This document shows positions 17,857 to 25,939 of a stretch of DNA of 64,000 bases, piece by piece (position 1 is the stretch's first letter; each line of letters opens with the position of its first letter). A program made the translations under genes and the position numbers. The notes beneath the pieces are model-generated. The model did no database searches. It was not told where the DNA came from and saw only the letters and a program-made list of their open reading frames with translations. The stretch spans positions 1-64,000 of the forward strand of contig NZ_FTMX01000006.1 in assembly GCF_900156045.1 (NCBI RefSeq), in the 5' to 3' direction. The DNA comes from Peribacillus simplex. Lineage in GTDB: Bacteria; Bacillota; Bacilli; Bacillales; DSM-1321.

Positions 17857-18011
17857 CATTTTTTGGGTTCTTCTTTTTTTTCCTCATCCTCAGGCAAAGG
17901 ATCGATGGGATCCACTGTATGCTTGTAGCTGTACCCTTTTCCGATTGTTAGGACCGATAATGCCAATACAATCAGAATCACAATGATGGAGATGACTAAA
18001 ACCGTAATCAT
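17856..18011 (-). CDS. ytzI: Small membrane protein, YtzI-like
   Basis: A 51-residue frame on the minus strand: one hydrophobic helix (VLVISIIVILIVLALSVL, about residues 4-21), then TIGKGYSYKHTVDPI and an acidic-basic tail ending EEKKEEPKK. AGGAG lies 9 bases before the ATG at 18011. The layout and the YKHTVDP segment resemble the YtzI protein found near luxS in B. subtilis; this naming is from memory. Function is unknown. The gene is transcribed towards luxS and shares its terminator. Confidence 0.75.
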   Translation of the reverse strand: MITVLVISIIVILIVLALSVLTIGKGYSYKHTVDPIDPLPEDEEKKEEPKK

Positions 18012-18074
18012 ACTTCACAGCTCCTAACGTTCACAATTTAGATTCATTTTAGCATAAGAACCGAGTCAGAAAAT

Positions 18075-18098
18075 GTTTCAATTTTCGAATAGGGGGAA
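18075..18098 (+). promoter_or_regulatory. Candidate sigma-B promoter of dps
   Basis: GTTTCA (18075-18080) followed after about 12 bases by GGGGAA resembles the general-stress consensus GTTT-N12-15-GGGTAT. The B. subtilis dps gene is known to be sigma-B dependent. The -10 match is imperfect. Confidence 0.4.
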
Positions 18099-18135
18099 TT
18101 ATAAAGGTATAACCAACTTACGGAGGTAGATATTT

Positions 18136-18576
18136 ATGGCTCAGAAAAAATTAGGAACTTTAGTGAATAAGGAAATTGCAAACTTCAGTGTTCTTTATAC
18201 CAAAATTCATAATTACCACTGGTTCGTGAATGGACCGCACTTCTTTGAACTTCATCAAAAATTGGAAGAATTATATAAAGAAGTGACATCCAATTATGAT
18301 GAATTGGCTGAAAGGTTATTGGCCATTGGTGAAAAACCGGTCGCTACGCTTAAAGAGTACATGGAATTAACGACGATCGAAGAAGCGACAGGTAATGAAA
18401 ATACGGAAGATATGGTTCAAAGCGTCATCAATGATTTTGAGAAGCTTTCCGAAGAGTTCCTGGAAATCATCGAAGTTGCCGAAGAAGAAGATCCGGTTAC
18501 GGCTGATATGCTGACAGGCATGAAGAAAAGCCTAAACAAACATGCTTGGATGCTGCGAGCGTATTTAGGACATTAA
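18136..18576 (+). CDS. dps: Dps family DNA-binding/ferritin-like protein
   Basis: A 146-residue ferritin-like protein that oxidises and stores iron in a dodecamer and protects DNA under stress. The ferroxidase motif NYHWFVNGPHFFELHQKLEELY (split here at residues 28-49) carries the His, Asp/His and Glu ligands, and the second half DELAERLLAIGEKP follows. The N-terminus is short and basic (AQKKLGTLVNKE). CGGAGG lies 9 bases before the ATG. A strong terminator follows. The position next to luxS is that of B. subtilis dps (ytkB). Confidence 0.94.
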   Translation: MAQKKLGTLVNKEIANFSVLYTKIHNYHWFVNGPHFFELHQKLEELYKEVTSNYDELAERLLAIGEKPVATLKEYMELTTIEEATGNENTEDMVQSVINDFEKLSEEFLEIIEVAEEEDPVTADMLTGMKKSLNKHAWMLRAYLGH

Positions 18577-18584
18577 GATATAGG

Positions 18585-18615
18585 AAAAGCCCTGCTTCGG
18601 CAGGGCTTTTTTTTT
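18585..18615 (+). terminator. Terminator of dps
   Basis: An 11-bp stem (AAAAGCCCTGC with GCAGGGCTTTT) closed by a stable TTCG loop, followed by a long T run. Confidence 0.95.
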
Positions 18616-18675
18616 TTTAGGTTAAAACAATAAAAAAGGCATCCATCAAAAGAGGGACACCTGACTAGGTATGTA

Positions 18676-18933
18676 TTAATGAATATTCCTAGGCGGAAAA
18701 TGTGTAGGTTTCGTGTCGTTCAAACTATTTTGAGCGAACTTCCCTTTTAACGTTTCAATAATGTAAAGGCCCATTAAATTGGTTAGTTCTTGATCATCCA
18801 TCTCTTGAAGCAATTCGAAAATTTCCTTGCGGTCAAGTTGTTCCAGAACCGCAAAAGTAAGCATATCAATATCCTCTTCATCACCAGTCATCTTATCACG
18901 GTACATATTGTATAATTCTTCAATTAACTTCAA
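18676..18933 (-). CDS. Small conserved protein, possibly DUF6154
   Basis: An acidic helical protein of 85 residues beginning with KLIEELYNMYRDKM, then TGDEEDIDMLTFAVLEQ and a NLMGLYIIETLKGK stretch. I recall this pattern from the Bacillus-restricted DUF6154 family, without certainty. No signal peptide, membrane helix or catalytic motif is seen. I choose the TTG at 18933, because GAGGTGAG lies 7 bases upstream; a GTG at 18942 overlapping that site would add three residues. It converges on dps. Confidence 0.72.
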   Translation of the reverse strand: MKLIEELYNMYRDKMTGDEEDIDMLTFAVLEQLDRKEIFELLQEMDDQELTNLMGLYIIETLKGKFAQNSLNDTKPTHFPPRNIH

Positions 18934-19168
18934 AACTCTCACCTCACATTTATTAGAAATCCGTTATCTCTTTATATGTAGGTTATCAAAAAAACCTCTG
19001 GGTGCATATAAAAATCTTAAGGGATGCTTGGGCTTATTATATGTTTTACCCTTTGAAAGATACTTTAATCTATTATTTAACATCTTTGTTCTTCTGTAAA
19101 CAAAATTTTCCATTGTATGAAGTAGGGAAATACGTGAAAAATAAGCGTAGGTTATATGGAAAGGGTGG

Positions 19169-19519
19169 ATGGATGTGTCTGAAAACAGGAAAAAATACTA
19201 CATTTGGCTTCCGAATGGGCAGATAACACAAGATAGGGAAAGTTCTCCATGGAATTTCGAAATCGAGGCGACCGATGATGAAATCATCAAGTTACGTGAA
19301 TTATTTGATTATAATTATTCAGTAGGGGAAGAAAATTTTTACCGGGCACACGTCCCATACCTTCAATACCATTTTGACCGTGAAAATGATAAACAGGATA
19401 TCACACTCCAAAAAATTTACGAGATGATTTATGCTCTAGGTACTGATGAAGGAAGAAGGCATATAGAAAGCATGGGGATTTTACAGGCAAAACCAACAGA
19501 CGATGGCCTCGAATATTGA
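19169..19519 (+). CDS. Conserved hypothetical protein
   Basis: A 116-residue acidic, soluble protein. It starts MDVSENRKKYYIWLPNGQI and contains an aromatic WNFEIEATDDEIIKLRELFD segment and a YRAHVPYLQYHFDREND stretch. There is no signal peptide or membrane helix. GGAAAGG lies shortly before the ATG, and codon use is like that of its neighbours. A hairpin terminator overlaps its end. It stands upstream of ytkD in the same direction, 113 bases away. I do not recognise a named family. Confidence 0.75.
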   Translation: MDVSENRKKYYIWLPNGQITQDRESSPWNFEIEATDDEIIKLRELFDYNYSVGEENFYRAHVPYLQYHFDRENDKQDITLQKIYEMIYALGTDEGRRHIESMGILQAKPTDDGLEY

Positions 19520-19538
19520 GGGTCCATCGTTTTTTTGA
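19499..19538 (+). terminator. Terminator overlapping the end of the hypothetical gene
   Basis: ACGATGG-CCTC pairs with GAGG-TCCATCGT, followed by seven T. The 5' arm lies within the last codons of the gene ending at 19519. Confidence 0.7.
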
Positions 19539-19632
19539 TGTGACGCAGATTCTAGCTGGATAGTGGTTTTTTTTACCCATATAATGAGAGAAGGGACATA
19601 GCATTATTTCTTACACGGAGAGAAGGGGAAAA

Positions 19633-20103
19633 ATGAAGCGATTTCTTGATAAGAACGGATATAAGGTAGAATACTCCGAGGATCCTGTCTTTGGAGAGTC
19701 TTGGCATGTTTTCGTGCTAAGCAGGTATAAAGGCAGGTGGGTATTGACCAAACACAAAGAGCGGGGATTGGAGTTTCCTGGAGGAAAGCGGGAAGCAGGG
19801 GAATCGATTGAAGAAACGGCCATAAGGGAAGTGTATGAAGAAACAGGAGGCTTGGTGGGCCAGCTGCAATTTTTAGGACAATATAAAGTACATGATCCAG
19901 TGAAGCCATTCGTTAAATCAATATACTACGCTTCATTGCGTGAAGTAGAGAAGAAACAGGATTACCTGGAAACGGAAGGCCCAATTTTTTTGGAAGCATT
20001 GCCGGATGTGCTTGGTGAGGAGTTTAGCTTCATCATGAAAGATGAGATTGTACCGTTGAGCTTATCAAGACTGGATGATGCCATTTTGCTGAGAAACGAG
20101 TGA
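19633..20103 (+). CDS. ytkD: Nudix hydrolase YtkD (RppH-type RNA pyrophosphohydrolase)
   Basis: A 156-residue Nudix enzyme. The full Nudix box GX5EX7REUXEEXGU is present at residues 50-73 (GGKREAGESIEE, then TAIREVYEETGG), with FPGG before it. B. subtilis YtkD removes pyrophosphate from RNA 5' ends (BsRppH) and also hydrolyses 8-oxo-dGTP; I infer the same here from length, position and motif. ACGGAGAGAAGGGG precedes the ATG. No terminator hairpin is seen between its stop and the tandem-repeat array that starts 5 bases later, so the array is probably part of its 3' untranslated region. Confidence 0.9.
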   Translation: MKRFLDKNGYKVEYSEDPVFGESWHVFVLSRYKGRWVLTKHKERGLEFPGGKREAGESIEETAIREVYEETGGLVGQLQFLGQYKVHDPVKPFVKSIYYASLREVEKKQDYLETEGPIFLEALPDVLGEEFSFIMKDEIVPLSLSRLDDAILLRNE

Positions 20104-20107
20104 ACCG

Positions 20108-20427
20108 TCGTAACTCACGAATAAAAGCTCAATTCGCGAGTAAATGTGCGGAAATCACGAGTAAAAGGCCGGAATTCACGAGTAAATGTGCGGAATTCAT
20201 GAGTAAAAGTTCAATTCAAGAGTAAAAGCCTAATTTACGAGTAAATCGCCGAAACTTACGAGTAAAAGGCCGGAATTCATGAGTAAAAGTTCAATTCAAG
20301 AGTAAAAGCCTAATTTACGAGTAAATCGCCGAAACTCACGAGTAAATGGGCGAAACTCACGAGTAAATGTGCGGAATTCACGAGTAAATCGCCCAAACTC
20401 ATGAGTAAACCACCGAAACTCAACTAA
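20108..20427 (+). repeat. Tandem array A: about 16 units of 19-22 bp, core TCACGAGTAAA
   Basis: About 16 consecutive units each contain a variant of ACTCACGAGTAAA, spaced 19-22 bp. The connecting bases vary (for example ATGTGCGGA, AGGCCGGA, TCGCCGA). A four-unit block beginning CGGAATTCATGAGTAAAAG at 20191 recurs at 20271, an 80-bp higher-order duplication. The array fills the gap between the convergent genes ytkD and ytlD. Units read in the sense of ytkD. Confidence 0.93.
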
Positions 20428-20446
20428 ATTCTGTTTTATGTCAGCA

Positions 20447-20482
20447 TGATTGAAAAACTGCCGAGGGTTATCGGCAGTTTGG
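20447..20482 (-). terminator. Terminator of ytlACD operon
   Basis: AAACTGCCGA pairs with TCGGCAGTTT around a 6-base loop; T-rich sequence follows on the minus strand. It lies directly after the ytlD stop. Confidence 0.88.
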
Positions 20483-21274
20483 TTAGTCTTTGATTAATTT
20501 TCGCTCGAGCAGTTCTACTAGTTGATACATGATTGTGGCAAAGACGGCAATGATCATCAAGGCAAGCATTACGAGGGTGAAGTTGAAGACTTGAAAGCCA
20601 TAAATGATGAGGTAGCCGAGTCCTTTGGCCGAAACAAGGAATTCCCCTACGATGACTCCGACCCAGGAGAGGCCGACATTCACTTTCAATGTCGAGATGA
20701 TCGTTGGGAAAGAGGCGGGTAAAATGGCTTCCCGAAAAGCTTGTGTTCTTGTGGCACCAAAGGTTTGGAGTACCTTCAGGTAGTTCGGGTCGACTTCGCG
20801 AAATGCTGTGTAGACGACGATGGTGGTGATGATGATGGAGATGATCGCCCCCATCGAGATGATGGATGGAAAGCCAGGGCCGAATGCTACGATGATGATG
20901 GGGCCGAGTGCCACTTTCGGCATGGCATTTAAAATGACGAGATAGGGGTCAAGTGTTTTGGACAATCTTGGCGACCACCAAAGTAGGGATGCCAGGATCG
21001 TTCCAAGCAGTGTCCCTATGATAAAGCCGAAAACGGTCTCGAATAGCGTCACTCCGGAATGGGATAGCAGTGTTCCATCACCTAGTTTCTGTATGAAAAG
21101 ATGCCATACTTTAGTTGGGGAGCTGAAGATGAGCGGATCGATCACTTCCATCCGGGATAAGAGTTCCCAACTGCTGAAAAAAACGATGAAAATCAGGATC
21201 TGATAAAAGCGGATGAGCCTGTTTTCCTTTTTTAATGAGGTTTTATATTGGTTATGAAGCTGTTCAATATTCAA
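20483..21274 (-). CDS. ytlD: ABC transporter permease, YtlD/SsuC-like
   Basis: A 263-residue permease of the nitrate/sulfonate/taurine class. About six hydrophobic helices surround the ABC-permease EAA-type loop ([22 protein letters not shown], about residues 170-190). With ytlC and ytlA it forms a complete importer. I choose the TTG start at 21274, which overlaps the ytlC end by 11 bases and follows GGAG. The longer frame up to 21427 lies wholly inside ytlC and encodes an implausible Cys/Arg-rich leader. The substrate is not established. Confidence 0.86.
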   Translation of the reverse strand: MNIEQLHNQYKTSLKKENRLIRFYQILIFIVFFSSWELLSRMEVIDPLIFSSPTKVWHLFIQKLGDGTLLSHSGVTLFETVFGFIIGTLLGTILASLLWWSPRLSKTLDPYLVILNAMPKVALGPIIIVAFGPGFPSIISMGAIISIIITTIVVYTAFREVDPNYLKVLQTFGATRTQAFREAILPASFPTIISTLKVNVGLSWVGVIVGEFLVSAKGLGYLIIYGFQVFNFTLVMLALMIIAVFATIMYQLVELLERKLIKD

Positions 21275-22034
21275 GGCTCTCAAGCTCCTTCCATATCGTT
21301 TGGAATAGCATCGGATATTGGGGATGGTTTCGTGCATGGAAAGGCGTGAGTTCACGCAGTTCATCGGGCACCTTGAAGATTTTGTGCACGCTTCCCGGGT
21401 TCGCGGAAAACAGGTAGATGCGGTCACTCATTGCAATGGCTTCACCGATATCATGGGTGACGAGCACGGCTGTCTTTCCGAAGGATTTCAAGGTTTCAAA
21501 AACAAGGTCTTCCAGCTTCAGCTTCGTTTGGTAATCAAGAGCCGAAAATGGTTCATCAAGCAAAAGGATTTTTGGGTCGACCGCCAGTGTCCGTGCCAGT
21601 GCGGCCCTTTGCCTCATTCCTCCCGAGAGTTCGCGCGGATATGATTTTCCGGTGCCTCCCAATCCAACGTCACTTAAAAGCTTCAGCGCTTTTATTCTTT
21701 CAAGGCCTTCATCTTTTTTGATCAGTTTCAATCCTAATAAAACATTTTCTTCTATTGTCTTCCAGGGAAATAGATAATCCTGTTGCAGCATATAGCCGAT
21801 TGAAAGGTCGCTGTTGGCTTTCAGCGGTTTGTTTTCGAGCAGGATCTTTCCTGCAGTGGGCGGAAATAGCCCGGCGATGATGGAAAGCAGGGTGGTTTTT
21901 CCGCAGCCGCTCGGACCTAGAAAAGAGACGAATTCACCTTTTTCAATGTCGAGGGAAATGTCCGCTAGTGCGGTCGCTGCCGTCTGATTTGAAAAATAAG
22001 TATGGTGAATGTCTTGGATTTTTAAAAAGCTCAT
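21264..22034 (-). CDS. ytlC: ABC transporter ATP-binding protein, YtlC/SsuB-like
   Basis: The 256-residue ATPase of the importer. It has Walker [10 protein letters not shown] (about residue 39), the Q-loop in [12 protein letters not shown], signature LSGGMRQR, Walker [13 protein letters not shown] and the switch His in [10 protein letters not shown]. The family serves nitrate, taurine, alkanesulfonate and thiamine-precursor transporters. It lies between the binding-protein gene and the permease gene, with the latter overlapping it. Confidence 0.92.
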   Translation of the reverse strand: MSFLKIQDIHHTYFSNQTAATALADISLDIEKGEFVSFLGPSGCGKTTLLSIIAGLFPPTAGKILLENKPLKANSDLSIGYMLQQDYLFPWKTIEENVLLGLKLIKKDEGLERIKALKLLSDVGLGGTGKSYPRELSGGMRQRAALARTLAVDPKILLLDEPFSALDYQTKLKLEDLVFETLKSFGKTAVLVTHDIGEAIAMSDRIYLFSANPGSVHKIFKVPDELRELTPFHARNHPQYPMLFQTIWKELESLEY

Positions 22035-22061
22035 CGGACATCCTCCTTACCTTTAGTTATG

Positions 22062-23063
22062 CTATTTTGTGACTTCTTCTGCAAAATCTGTATTGACCAG
22101 CTCATCATGGCTTATACGTGAAGGCAGCTCACCTGCTTCATCCATGATGTTTTGCAGATTGTTCCATTCTTCTTCATCAAGAATGGGGTCTGTGGCAAAG
22201 GATCCTTGGTCTTTGTAGCGGTTGATAACAGTTTCCATCGTCTCGATGTTGGTATCTTCAAAATACGGCTGAATGACTTCGGCAATTTCGGCAGCATCAT
22301 TTTCCTGAACCCAATCCTGTGCTTTCTTCAATGCCCTCGTGAATTTTTCGACAGTCTCTTTGTCTTCTTTCAAATAGCTTTCCTTAGCCATATAAACTGT
22401 ATAAGGAAGATGCCCGGACTCGGTGCCGAAAGAAGCGACGATATAGCCTTTTCCTTCTTTTTCAAACACACTGGCCGTTGGTTCGAACAGTTGAACGAAG
22501 TCGCCGGTTCCGGAAGCGAAGGCAGTTGCGACATTGGCAAAATCAATATTCTGGATGAGGTTCAAATCTTTTTTCGGGTCTATGTTATGTTTTTTCAATA
22601 CGAACTCGCCGGCCATTTGTGGCATTCCGCCTTTTCGCTGGCCTAGGAATGTAGAGTTTTTCAGCATATCCCAATTGAAGTTGTCAATTTTTTCACGTGA
22701 AACAAGAAACGTTCCATCCGTCTGTGTTAATTGAGCGAAGTTGATGACCGGGTCGTTCGAGCCTTGTGCCTGAACGTAGATCGATGTTTCAGAGCCAACG
22801 AGAGCAATATCCGCACCATCGGTCAGAAGCGCGGTCATTGTCTTGTCTCCGCCTGCCGTCGTTTTCAAATCAATGCTTAAACCCTCATCTTTAAAAAATC
22901 CTTTTTCAATCGCTACATATTGCGGTGTATAGAAAAGGGAGCGGGTTACTTCGGCAACCCTGACTTTCGTTGTTTCCTGTTGCTTGTTGCCGCATGCTCC
23001 AAGCGGGATCACCAGCATGCACAGAAGTAATAATACGACACCTGCTTTACACCATTTTTTCAA
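22062..23063 (-). CDS. ytlA: ABC transporter substrate-binding lipoprotein, YtlA-like
   Basis: A 333-residue SsuA/THI5-like binding protein. The signal peptide ends in the lipobox IPLGAC, so the lipidated Cys is residue 24. The domain opening TPQYVAIEKGFFKDEGLSIDL is typical of the NMT1/SsuA family that binds sulfonates, nitrate or pyrimidine precursors. It is the first gene of the ytlA-ytlC-ytlD operon. No TPP riboswitch was seen in the short 135-base divergent gap before ytmA, which argues weakly against a thiamine role. The sulfonate alternative is only by family. Confidence 0.87.
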   Translation of the reverse strand: MKKWCKAGVVLLLLCMLVIPLGACGNKQQETTKVRVAEVTRSLFYTPQYVAIEKGFFKDEGLSIDLKTTAGGDKTMTALLTDGADIALVGSETSIYVQAQGSNDPVINFAQLTQTDGTFLVSREKIDNFNWDMLKNSTFLGQRKGGMPQMAGEFVLKKHNIDPKKDLNLIQNIDFANVATAFASGTGDFVQLFEPTASVFEKEGKGYIVASFGTESGHLPYTVYMAKESYLKEDKETVEKFTRALKKAQDWVQENDAAEIAEVIQPYFEDTNIETMETVINRYKDQGSFATDPILDEEEWNNLQNIMDEAGELPSRISHDELVNTDFAEEVTK

Positions 23064-23198
23064 AATTCCTTCCTCCTTGATATATAGGTATTTTGCCTAC
23101 ATTATCGTATGAACGGAAGAAGAAAATGTGAATGCCTCTTAGGGGATAAAAACAAGCGGATGTTTTACAATAAGAATAAGGAGAAAGGAGAGTGGAAA

Positions 23199-23987
23199 TT
23201 GGAGAACGGAACGATTATTTCAAAACGGCGGTTTCCATCACCGCATCCACGAATCCATCTTTATTCAGTCACATACATATCACAAGGCCTGAAGGTGAAG
23301 GGGCTCTTAGCTGAACCGGTTGATGGCGAGATACATGACGCTTTCTTATATTTACGAGGCGGAATAAAAAATGTCGGCAAGGTGAGGCCCGCAAGGATCG
23401 TGCAGTATGCCGTAGAAGGATTCATCGTTTTTGCCCCTTTTTACCGTGGAAATCAAGGCGGGGAGGGAGATGAGGATTTTGGAGGCGAAGATAGGTTCGA
23501 TGCGATATCAGGATTCAATCTTCTTGAACAGCACCCCCGCGTGAACAAGGATCACATTCATATCCTCGGATTTTCCCGTGGCGGCATCATGGCGCTTTGG
23601 ACTGGGATATACTGCAGGAATGCAGCATCGATCGTCACATGGGGAGGTGTGTCGGATATGTTTTTAACATATGTCGAACGTGTCGATATGCGTCGGATGA
23701 TGAAGCGGGTCATCGGCGGAACACCTAAAAAATGCCCCGATCAGTATGAATACCGTACGCCATTGTTTGCAATTGAAGATTTGAATGTACCCGTTCTGAT
23801 CATTCATGGTGAAAAGGATGACAATGTCGCCATTGAACACGCGTACCGGTTGGAAAAAAGGTTGAAAATGCAGGACAAAGAGGTAGAAAGCTGGTATTTC
23901 CCTCAATTCACTCATTACTTCCCACCCGCCGTGAACAGAAAAGTAGTCGAAGATTTAACATCTTGGATGAAAAGTAAAACCGAATAA
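23199..23987 (+). CDS. ytmA: Alpha/beta hydrolase, S9 peptidase-like (YtmA)
   Basis: A 262-residue dienelactone-hydrolase/prolyl-oligopeptidase-fold protein. The nucleophile elbow is GFSRGG (about residue 125), the acidic residue is in IIHGEKDDNV (about 208), and the His is in FTHYFPP near 240. The start is the TTG at 23199, preceded by AAAGGAG at 8 bases. The open frame upstream to 23109 lacks a site and is Lys/Cys-rich. The substrate is unknown. It is followed by ytmB, as in B. subtilis. Confidence 0.85.
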   Translation: MENGTIISKRRFPSPHPRIHLYSVTYISQGLKVKGLLAEPVDGEIHDAFLYLRGGIKNVGKVRPARIVQYAVEGFIVFAPFYRGNQGGEGDEDFGGEDRFDAISGFNLLEQHPRVNKDHIHILGFSRGGIMALWTGIYCRNAASIVTWGGVSDMFLTYVERVDMRRMMKRVIGGTPKKCPDQYEYRTPLFAIEDLNVPVLIIHGEKDDNVAIEHAYRLEKRLKMQDKEVESWYFPQFTHYFPPAVNRKVVEDLTSWMKSKTE

Positions 23988-24028
23988 TGATAGAATGAAG
24001 TATATATTGGCAAGAGGAGGAGATACAC

Positions 24029-24271
24029 ATGGGCATGCCTATGGAGCTAAATACCATGATCGTTACAAAAGGGAACGAAACCCGTGAAGAAGAAAACATT
24101 TTTCGGCTGTCGAAAGATGGTTACAGGTTATACCCTATCGATATTCCAATCGATGTCCGCAAGACGATTCAATCTGACTCAAGCGGAACAGCCGTTATCC
24201 AAAAAATTGAATGGACCAGTGAAAAGACCATCATTACGTACCAACTACTATCACTGAACTCAACTAACTAA
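24029..24271 (+). CDS. ytmB: YtmB, DUF2584 family protein
   Basis: An 80-residue soluble protein starting MGMPMELNTMIVTKGNE and ending LLSLNSTN, the same length as B. subtilis YtmB (DUF2584, function unknown). GAGGAGGAG lies 7 bases before the ATG. It is 41 bases after ytmA and probably shares its transcript. A terminator follows. Confidence 0.88.
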   Translation: MGMPMELNTMIVTKGNETREEENIFRLSKDGYRLYPIDIPIDVRKTIQSDSSGTAVIQKIEWTSEKTIITYQLLSLNSTN

Positions 24272-24281
24272 ATAGACAAGC

Positions 24282-24321
24282 GCTTGCCGGGAATCGTCTT
24301 CGCAGCAAGCGCTTTTTTTGA
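24282..24321 (+). terminator. Terminator of ytmA-ytmB
   Basis: AGCGCTTGC pairs with GCAAGCGCT across a 15-base loop, followed by seven T. Confidence 0.88.
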
Positions 24322-24328
24322 TTGTGTG

Positions 24329-24393
24329 CATAATTCGACCTGTGCACCAGCGAAATCGACCGTAAACTCCCATATTCGACTTATACGCCAATC
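24329..24393 (+). repeat. Three degenerate ~21-bp repeats with TCGAC core
   Basis: TCGACCTGTGCACC, TCGACCGTAAACTCC and TCGACTTATACGCC occur about 21 bases apart in the gap between ytmB and the DUF523 gene. The last resembles the CGACTGTATACGCC part of the 40-bp array at 31689. The degeneracy makes this tentative. Confidence 0.4.
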
Positions 24394-24502
24394 TTCCAAC
24401 CGACATCTTTCAGCACAAGATCCCTGGCGGATTCAATCTTCGAAATCACTGTCATTAAAAGAATGGTAAAATGGTGTAAAGCGCATGAGGTTGGGTGATT
24501 TG

Positions 24503-24967
24503 ATGATTTTGGTGAGTTCTTGTTTAGCGGGTCTTGAGGTAAGATACAATGGTACACACAGCCTGGATGATAGAATTATGGAATTGGTGAAGGAGAAAAA
24601 GGCCATAGCGGTTTGTCCTGAGTTGCTTGGCGGTTTTTCGACACCGAGGGATCCTGCGGAGATAGTTGGCGGTGAAGGTGGGGATGTCCTTGATGGAAAA
24701 GCGAAGATCATCGAAAAGTCGGGCAGGGATGTAACGGAATTGTACATAAAGGGAGCGAATCTTACGTTATTGAAAGCCCTGGAGGTAGGGGCGACGTTAG
24801 TCGTTTTAAAAGAAAATAGTCCATCCTGTGGAAGTGCCACGATTTATAATGGGGAATTCAATGGGGAGAAGAAGGTCGGGAATGGAGTGACCGCGGCTTT
24901 GCTTAGGCGGCATGGATTCACGGTCATTTCAGAGGAAAGTTTATTCGATTATCTGAAAAATGAGTAA
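24503..24967 (+). CDS. DUF523 family protein, TudS-like desulfidase candidate
   Basis: A 154-residue DUF523 protein. Three conserved cysteines, Cys7 (SSCLAG), Cys38 (VCPELLGG) and Cys109 (NSPSCG), correspond to the three ligands reported for the [4Fe-4S] cluster of TudS, the 2-thiouracil desulfidase of this family; the unbound fourth iron is thought to take up the substrate sulfur. I use ATG 24503 (GGGTGA upstream); the frame is open from 24485. It lies 38 bases before a TSUP exporter in the same direction, which suggests a sulfur-handling pair. The true substrate is unproven. Confidence 0.8.
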   Translation: MILVSSCLAGLEVRYNGTHSLDDRIMELVKEKKAIAVCPELLGGFSTPRDPAEIVGGEGGDVLDGKAKIIEKSGRDVTELYIKGANLTLLKALEVGATLVVLKENSPSCGSATIYNGEFNGEKKVGNGVTAALLRRHGFTVISEESLFDYLKNE

Positions 24968-25005
24968 TGGCATTTTAGATAGTGCTTTGGAAAGAAGGGG
25001 AATAC

Positions 25006-25776
25006 ATGGAGGATATCAATCTCTATACTTTGCTATTTTTAGTACTTGCGGGTTTTATAGCCGCATTCATCGATTCCGTTGTGGGCGGGGGCGGATTAAT
25101 TTCCATTCCGGCTTTATTGTTCACGGGGATTTCGCCTTCAGCGGCACTTGCCACTAACAAGCTGGCGGGTACAATGGGATCTTTAACGAGTACGATTTCA
25201 TTCATTCGGGCTGGAAAAGTGGATTTCAAATTCGTCATCAAGCTGTTTCCGATTACTGTGATTGGAGCGGCGTTAGGAGCATACGTTGTACATTTCGTTT
25301 CCGCAGAGATACTGAAGCCCCTCATTTTGATTTTGCTGGTCATTGTAGCGATTTATACGTTGGTAAAAAAGGATTGGGGTAAAGATGCAAAGTATAAAGG
25401 GCTGAAAAGGAAGAAAATGATTCTTTTGATTGTCATAATATTTGCGATTGGTTTTTATGATGGTTTTCTTGGACCGGGCACAGGTTCCTTTTTATTATTT
25501 TCATTTTTGATCATCGGGTTTGATTTTGTCCAGGCAGCCGGGAATGCAAGAATATTGAATTTCGGAAGCAATATTGCCGCACTTATCATTTTCTTATCCA
25601 TGGGGACCGTCAATTTTGCCTATGGAATTCCGATGGGTCTGGCAATGGTCGCAGGAGCATTGGTAGGAACGAACTTCGCAATTAAGAAAGGTGCTTCATA
25701 TGTACGGATATTATTCATTTGCGTCACGATCTTATTGATTGGGAAAAATGTCCTTAATTATTTCCATGTGCTTTGA
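25006..25776 (+). CDS. TSUP family (TauE/SafE) membrane transporter
   Basis: A 256-residue membrane protein with about eight hydrophobic helices in two homologous halves, each opening with a glycine-rich motif: DSVVGGGGLISIPALL near residue 22 and YDGFLGPGTGSFLLF near 150. This is the sulfite/organosulfonate exporter family, which also includes uptake proteins. ATG 25006 follows GAAGGGG at 5 bases; an upstream CTG/TTG frame is less likely. It probably shares a transcript with the DUF523 gene. Confidence 0.87.
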   Translation: MEDINLYTLLFLVLAGFIAAFIDSVVGGGGLISIPALLFTGISPSAALATNKLAGTMGSLTSTISFIRAGKVDFKFVIKLFPITVIGAALGAYVVHFVSAEILKPLILILLVIVAIYTLVKKDWGKDAKYKGLKRKKMILLIVIIFAIGFYDGFLGPGTGSFLLFSFLIIGFDFVQAAGNARILNFGSNIAALIIFLSMGTVNFAYGIPMGLAMVAGALVGTNFAIKKGASYVRILFICVTILLIGKNVLNYFHVL

Positions 25777-25939
25777 TGGAGGGTTTACGGGAATGAGTCT
25801 ATTAAAAATGGCCGGGGATACAAAGCGTATTTGCGGCCATTTTTACATTCATATTGTGAAATTCAAGTCCGAGCGAACACCAAATTGATCCTTAACCTTA
25901 CCTGATTTTTCATACTAATCCTCCTGTTTCGTGTCATGA

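Noticed and set aside
20108-20427. Array A as a CRISPR array
   Set aside because: Units are 19-22 bp with no long constant repeat and no unique ~30-bp spacers, and no cas gene is in the window. The same holds for arrays B, C and D.
21275-21427. Upstream extension of the ytlD permease
   Set aside because: It lies inside the ytlC coding region in another frame and encodes a Cys/Arg-rich leader unlike any permease.
23109-23198. Upstream extension of ytmA
   Set aside because: The added 30 residues are Lys/Cys-rich and lack a ribosome site, whereas TTG 23199 has AAAGGAG at 8 bases.
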